Positions 5,966 through 6,770 of a DNA stretch of 6,770 nt are shown here, piece by piece. The stretch covers positions 1 through 6,770 of the forward strand of contig JACDAV010000104.1 in assembly GCA_013695255.1 (NCBI GenBank). The letters are read 5' to 3'. Each line of letters begins with the position of its first letter. The first letter of the stretch is position 1. The DNA is from Chloroflexota bacterium (GTDB lineage Bacteria > Chloroflexota > Limnocylindria > Limnocylindrales > CSP1-4). The position numbers were made by a program, and so were the translations under genes. The notes beneath the pieces were generated by a model. It ran no database searches, was not told the DNA's origin, and saw only the letters and a list, made by a program, of their open reading frames with translations.

Positions 5966-6766
5966 ATGGCGGCCCGGGCTGTCCCCGAATTCACGGCGCT
6001 CCGCTTCGACGTCACCGGCCGCGTGGCGACGATCACGCTCGACCGGCCGGATGCCCTCAACGCCATGACCGTGCCGCTGAAGCGCGAGCTCCTCGAGGTT
6101 CTGACGGCCGTTCGCCGCGACGCGACGGTGCGGGCGGTCATCCTGACCGGCGCCGGGCGAGCCTTCTGCGCCGGCCAGGACCTCCGCGAGCGGCAGGAGC
6201 CCGGTGCCGCGGCGCTCGAAACCGAGCTTCGGGAGCGCTACAACCCGATCGTGAGCGCGATGCGGAGCCTTCCCCAGCCGATCGTCGGCGCGATCAACGG
6301 CGCGGCAGCCGGCGCTGGCGCGTCGCTCGCGCTGGCCTGCGACGTGCGCGTGGCCGCCGAGGGTGCCAGCTTCAGCCTCGCCTTCGGGCGGGTCGGGCTC
6401 GTCCCGGACTCCGGAGCCACGTGGCTCCTGCCGCGGCTGATCGGCGCCGCGCGCGCCGCCGAGATGGCGCTGGCCGGGACCGCGCTCTCGGCCGAGGACG
6501 CGCTCGGCGCGGGGCTGGTGTCGAGGGTCGTCCCGGCGGACGACCTGCTGGCCGTGGCCCGGCAGCTCGCCGAGCGCATCGCGGCCGGGTCGCCGACGGC
6601 CGTCGGGCTGACCAAGCGAGCCCTGCAGCGGGCGCTGGAGGCGGGCTGGACCGAGACGCTCGAGTACGAGGCGGACCTCCAGGGGGTGGCCGGTCGGACG
6701 GCCGATCACGCTGAGGGCCTTCGGGCGTTCCTGGAGAAGCGGTCGCCCGATTTCACCGGCGAGTGA
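5966..6766 (+). CDS. PaaG-type enoyl-CoA isomerase-like crotonase
   Basis: A 266-residue crotonase-fold protein that resembles PaaG, the ring-opening isomerase of the phenylacetyl-CoA pathway (epoxyphenylacetyl-CoA to oxepin-CoA, also a delta3,delta2-enoyl-CoA isomerase). Shared landmarks are GRAFCAGQDL (64-73), ERYNPIV (90-96), NGAAAGAGASLALACD (111-126), GLVPDSGATWLLPR (144-157), LSAEDA, and the end FLEKRSPDFTGE. D148 matches the catalytic Asp of PaaG (VPD.G.TW). Both hydratase glutamates are absent: S120 and F140 fill those places, so it is unlikely to be a hydratase. The second Gly of the usual DxGGTW motif is Ala (A151). ATG 5966 lies five bases after the preceding stop and has no Shine-Dalgarno, so translation is probably coupled. 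No other paa genes are visible, so the substrate could be another unsaturated acyl-CoA. The gene is complete, with four bases left before the window ends. Confidence 0.87.
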   Translation: MAARAVPEFTALRFDVTGRVATITLDRPDALNAMTVPLKRELLEVLTAVRRDATVRAVILTGAGRAFCAGQDLRERQEPGAAALETELRERYNPIVSAMRSLPQPIVGAINGAAAGAGASLALACDVRVAAEGASFSLAFGRVGLVPDSGATWLLPRLIGAARAAEMALAGTALSAEDALGAGLVSRVVPADDLLAVARQLAERIAAGSPTAVGLTKRALQRALEAGWTETLEYEADLQGVAGRTADHAEGLRAFLEKRSPDFTGE

Positions 6767-6770
6767 CGGG

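Noticed and set aside
4051..6709. Several long - strand frames opposite the acyl-CoA operon (such as 4051-4965, 4842-5870, 5510-6709)
   Set aside because: The + strand genes have clear family motifs and catalytic residues in order. The - strand translations are Arg-rich without recognisable domains or promoters.
1..6770. CRISPR arrays, tRNA/rRNA genes, insertion sequences, toxin-antitoxin or phage-defence genes
   Set aside because: No direct-repeat spacing, cloverleaf, transposase, terminal repeats or defence-type domains were found; the genes are ordinary metabolic ones.

Overview
The window comes from a very GC-rich bacterial chromosome (about 70% G+C by eye; almost every third codon position is G or C). 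Genes are densely packed and mostly ordinary housekeeping or catabolic genes. I see no phage, transposon, CRISPR, tRNA or rRNA signal. The protein styles (actinobacterial/Chloroflexota-type class II fumarase, secreted GH43 enzyme with a concanavalin-like C-terminal module) and the TANNNT -10 boxes placed almost directly on start codons suggest a soil- or sediment-type Chloroflexota (for example a Limnocylindria/Ellin6529-like lineage) or an actinobacterium. The sequence alone does not decide between them.

Layout: (1) 1-902, + strand, the 3' end of a family 43 glycoside hydrolase gene cut by the left edge. (2) 903-1019, a convergent intergenic region with two strong hairpins that probably terminate transcription from both sides. 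(3) 1020-1802, - strand, a LolA/outer-membrane-lipoprotein-sorting-like protein without a signal peptide. (4) 1847-3259, - strand, a complete class II fumarase (fumC). (5) 3260-3313, a 54-bp divergent promoter region. (6) 3314-4198, + strand, an alpha/beta-hydrolase with an intact Ser-Asp-His triad. (7) 4282-6766, + strand, a tight three-gene unit: a true enoyl-CoA hydratase (both catalytic glutamates), a DUF1444-like protein of unknown function, and a PaaG-type acyl-CoA isomerase-like crotonase lacking both hydratase glutamates.

Functionally, GH43 belongs to extracellular hemicellulose/arabinan breakdown, fumarase to the TCA cycle, and the last three genes to acyl-CoA metabolism, where one crotonase can hydrate an unsaturated acyl-CoA and the other probably isomerises a different one. 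The most interesting regulatory signal is that three genes (LolA-like, fumC, alpha/beta-hydrolase) carry a -10 hexamer 6-8 nt before the start codon, so they are probably translated from leaderless mRNAs, whereas the acyl-CoA operon has a short leader with a strong Shine-Dalgarno. I found no clear evidence of a wholly new biological system. The best leads are the DUF1444-like protein between two crotonases, the leaderless promoters and the convergent hairpins.
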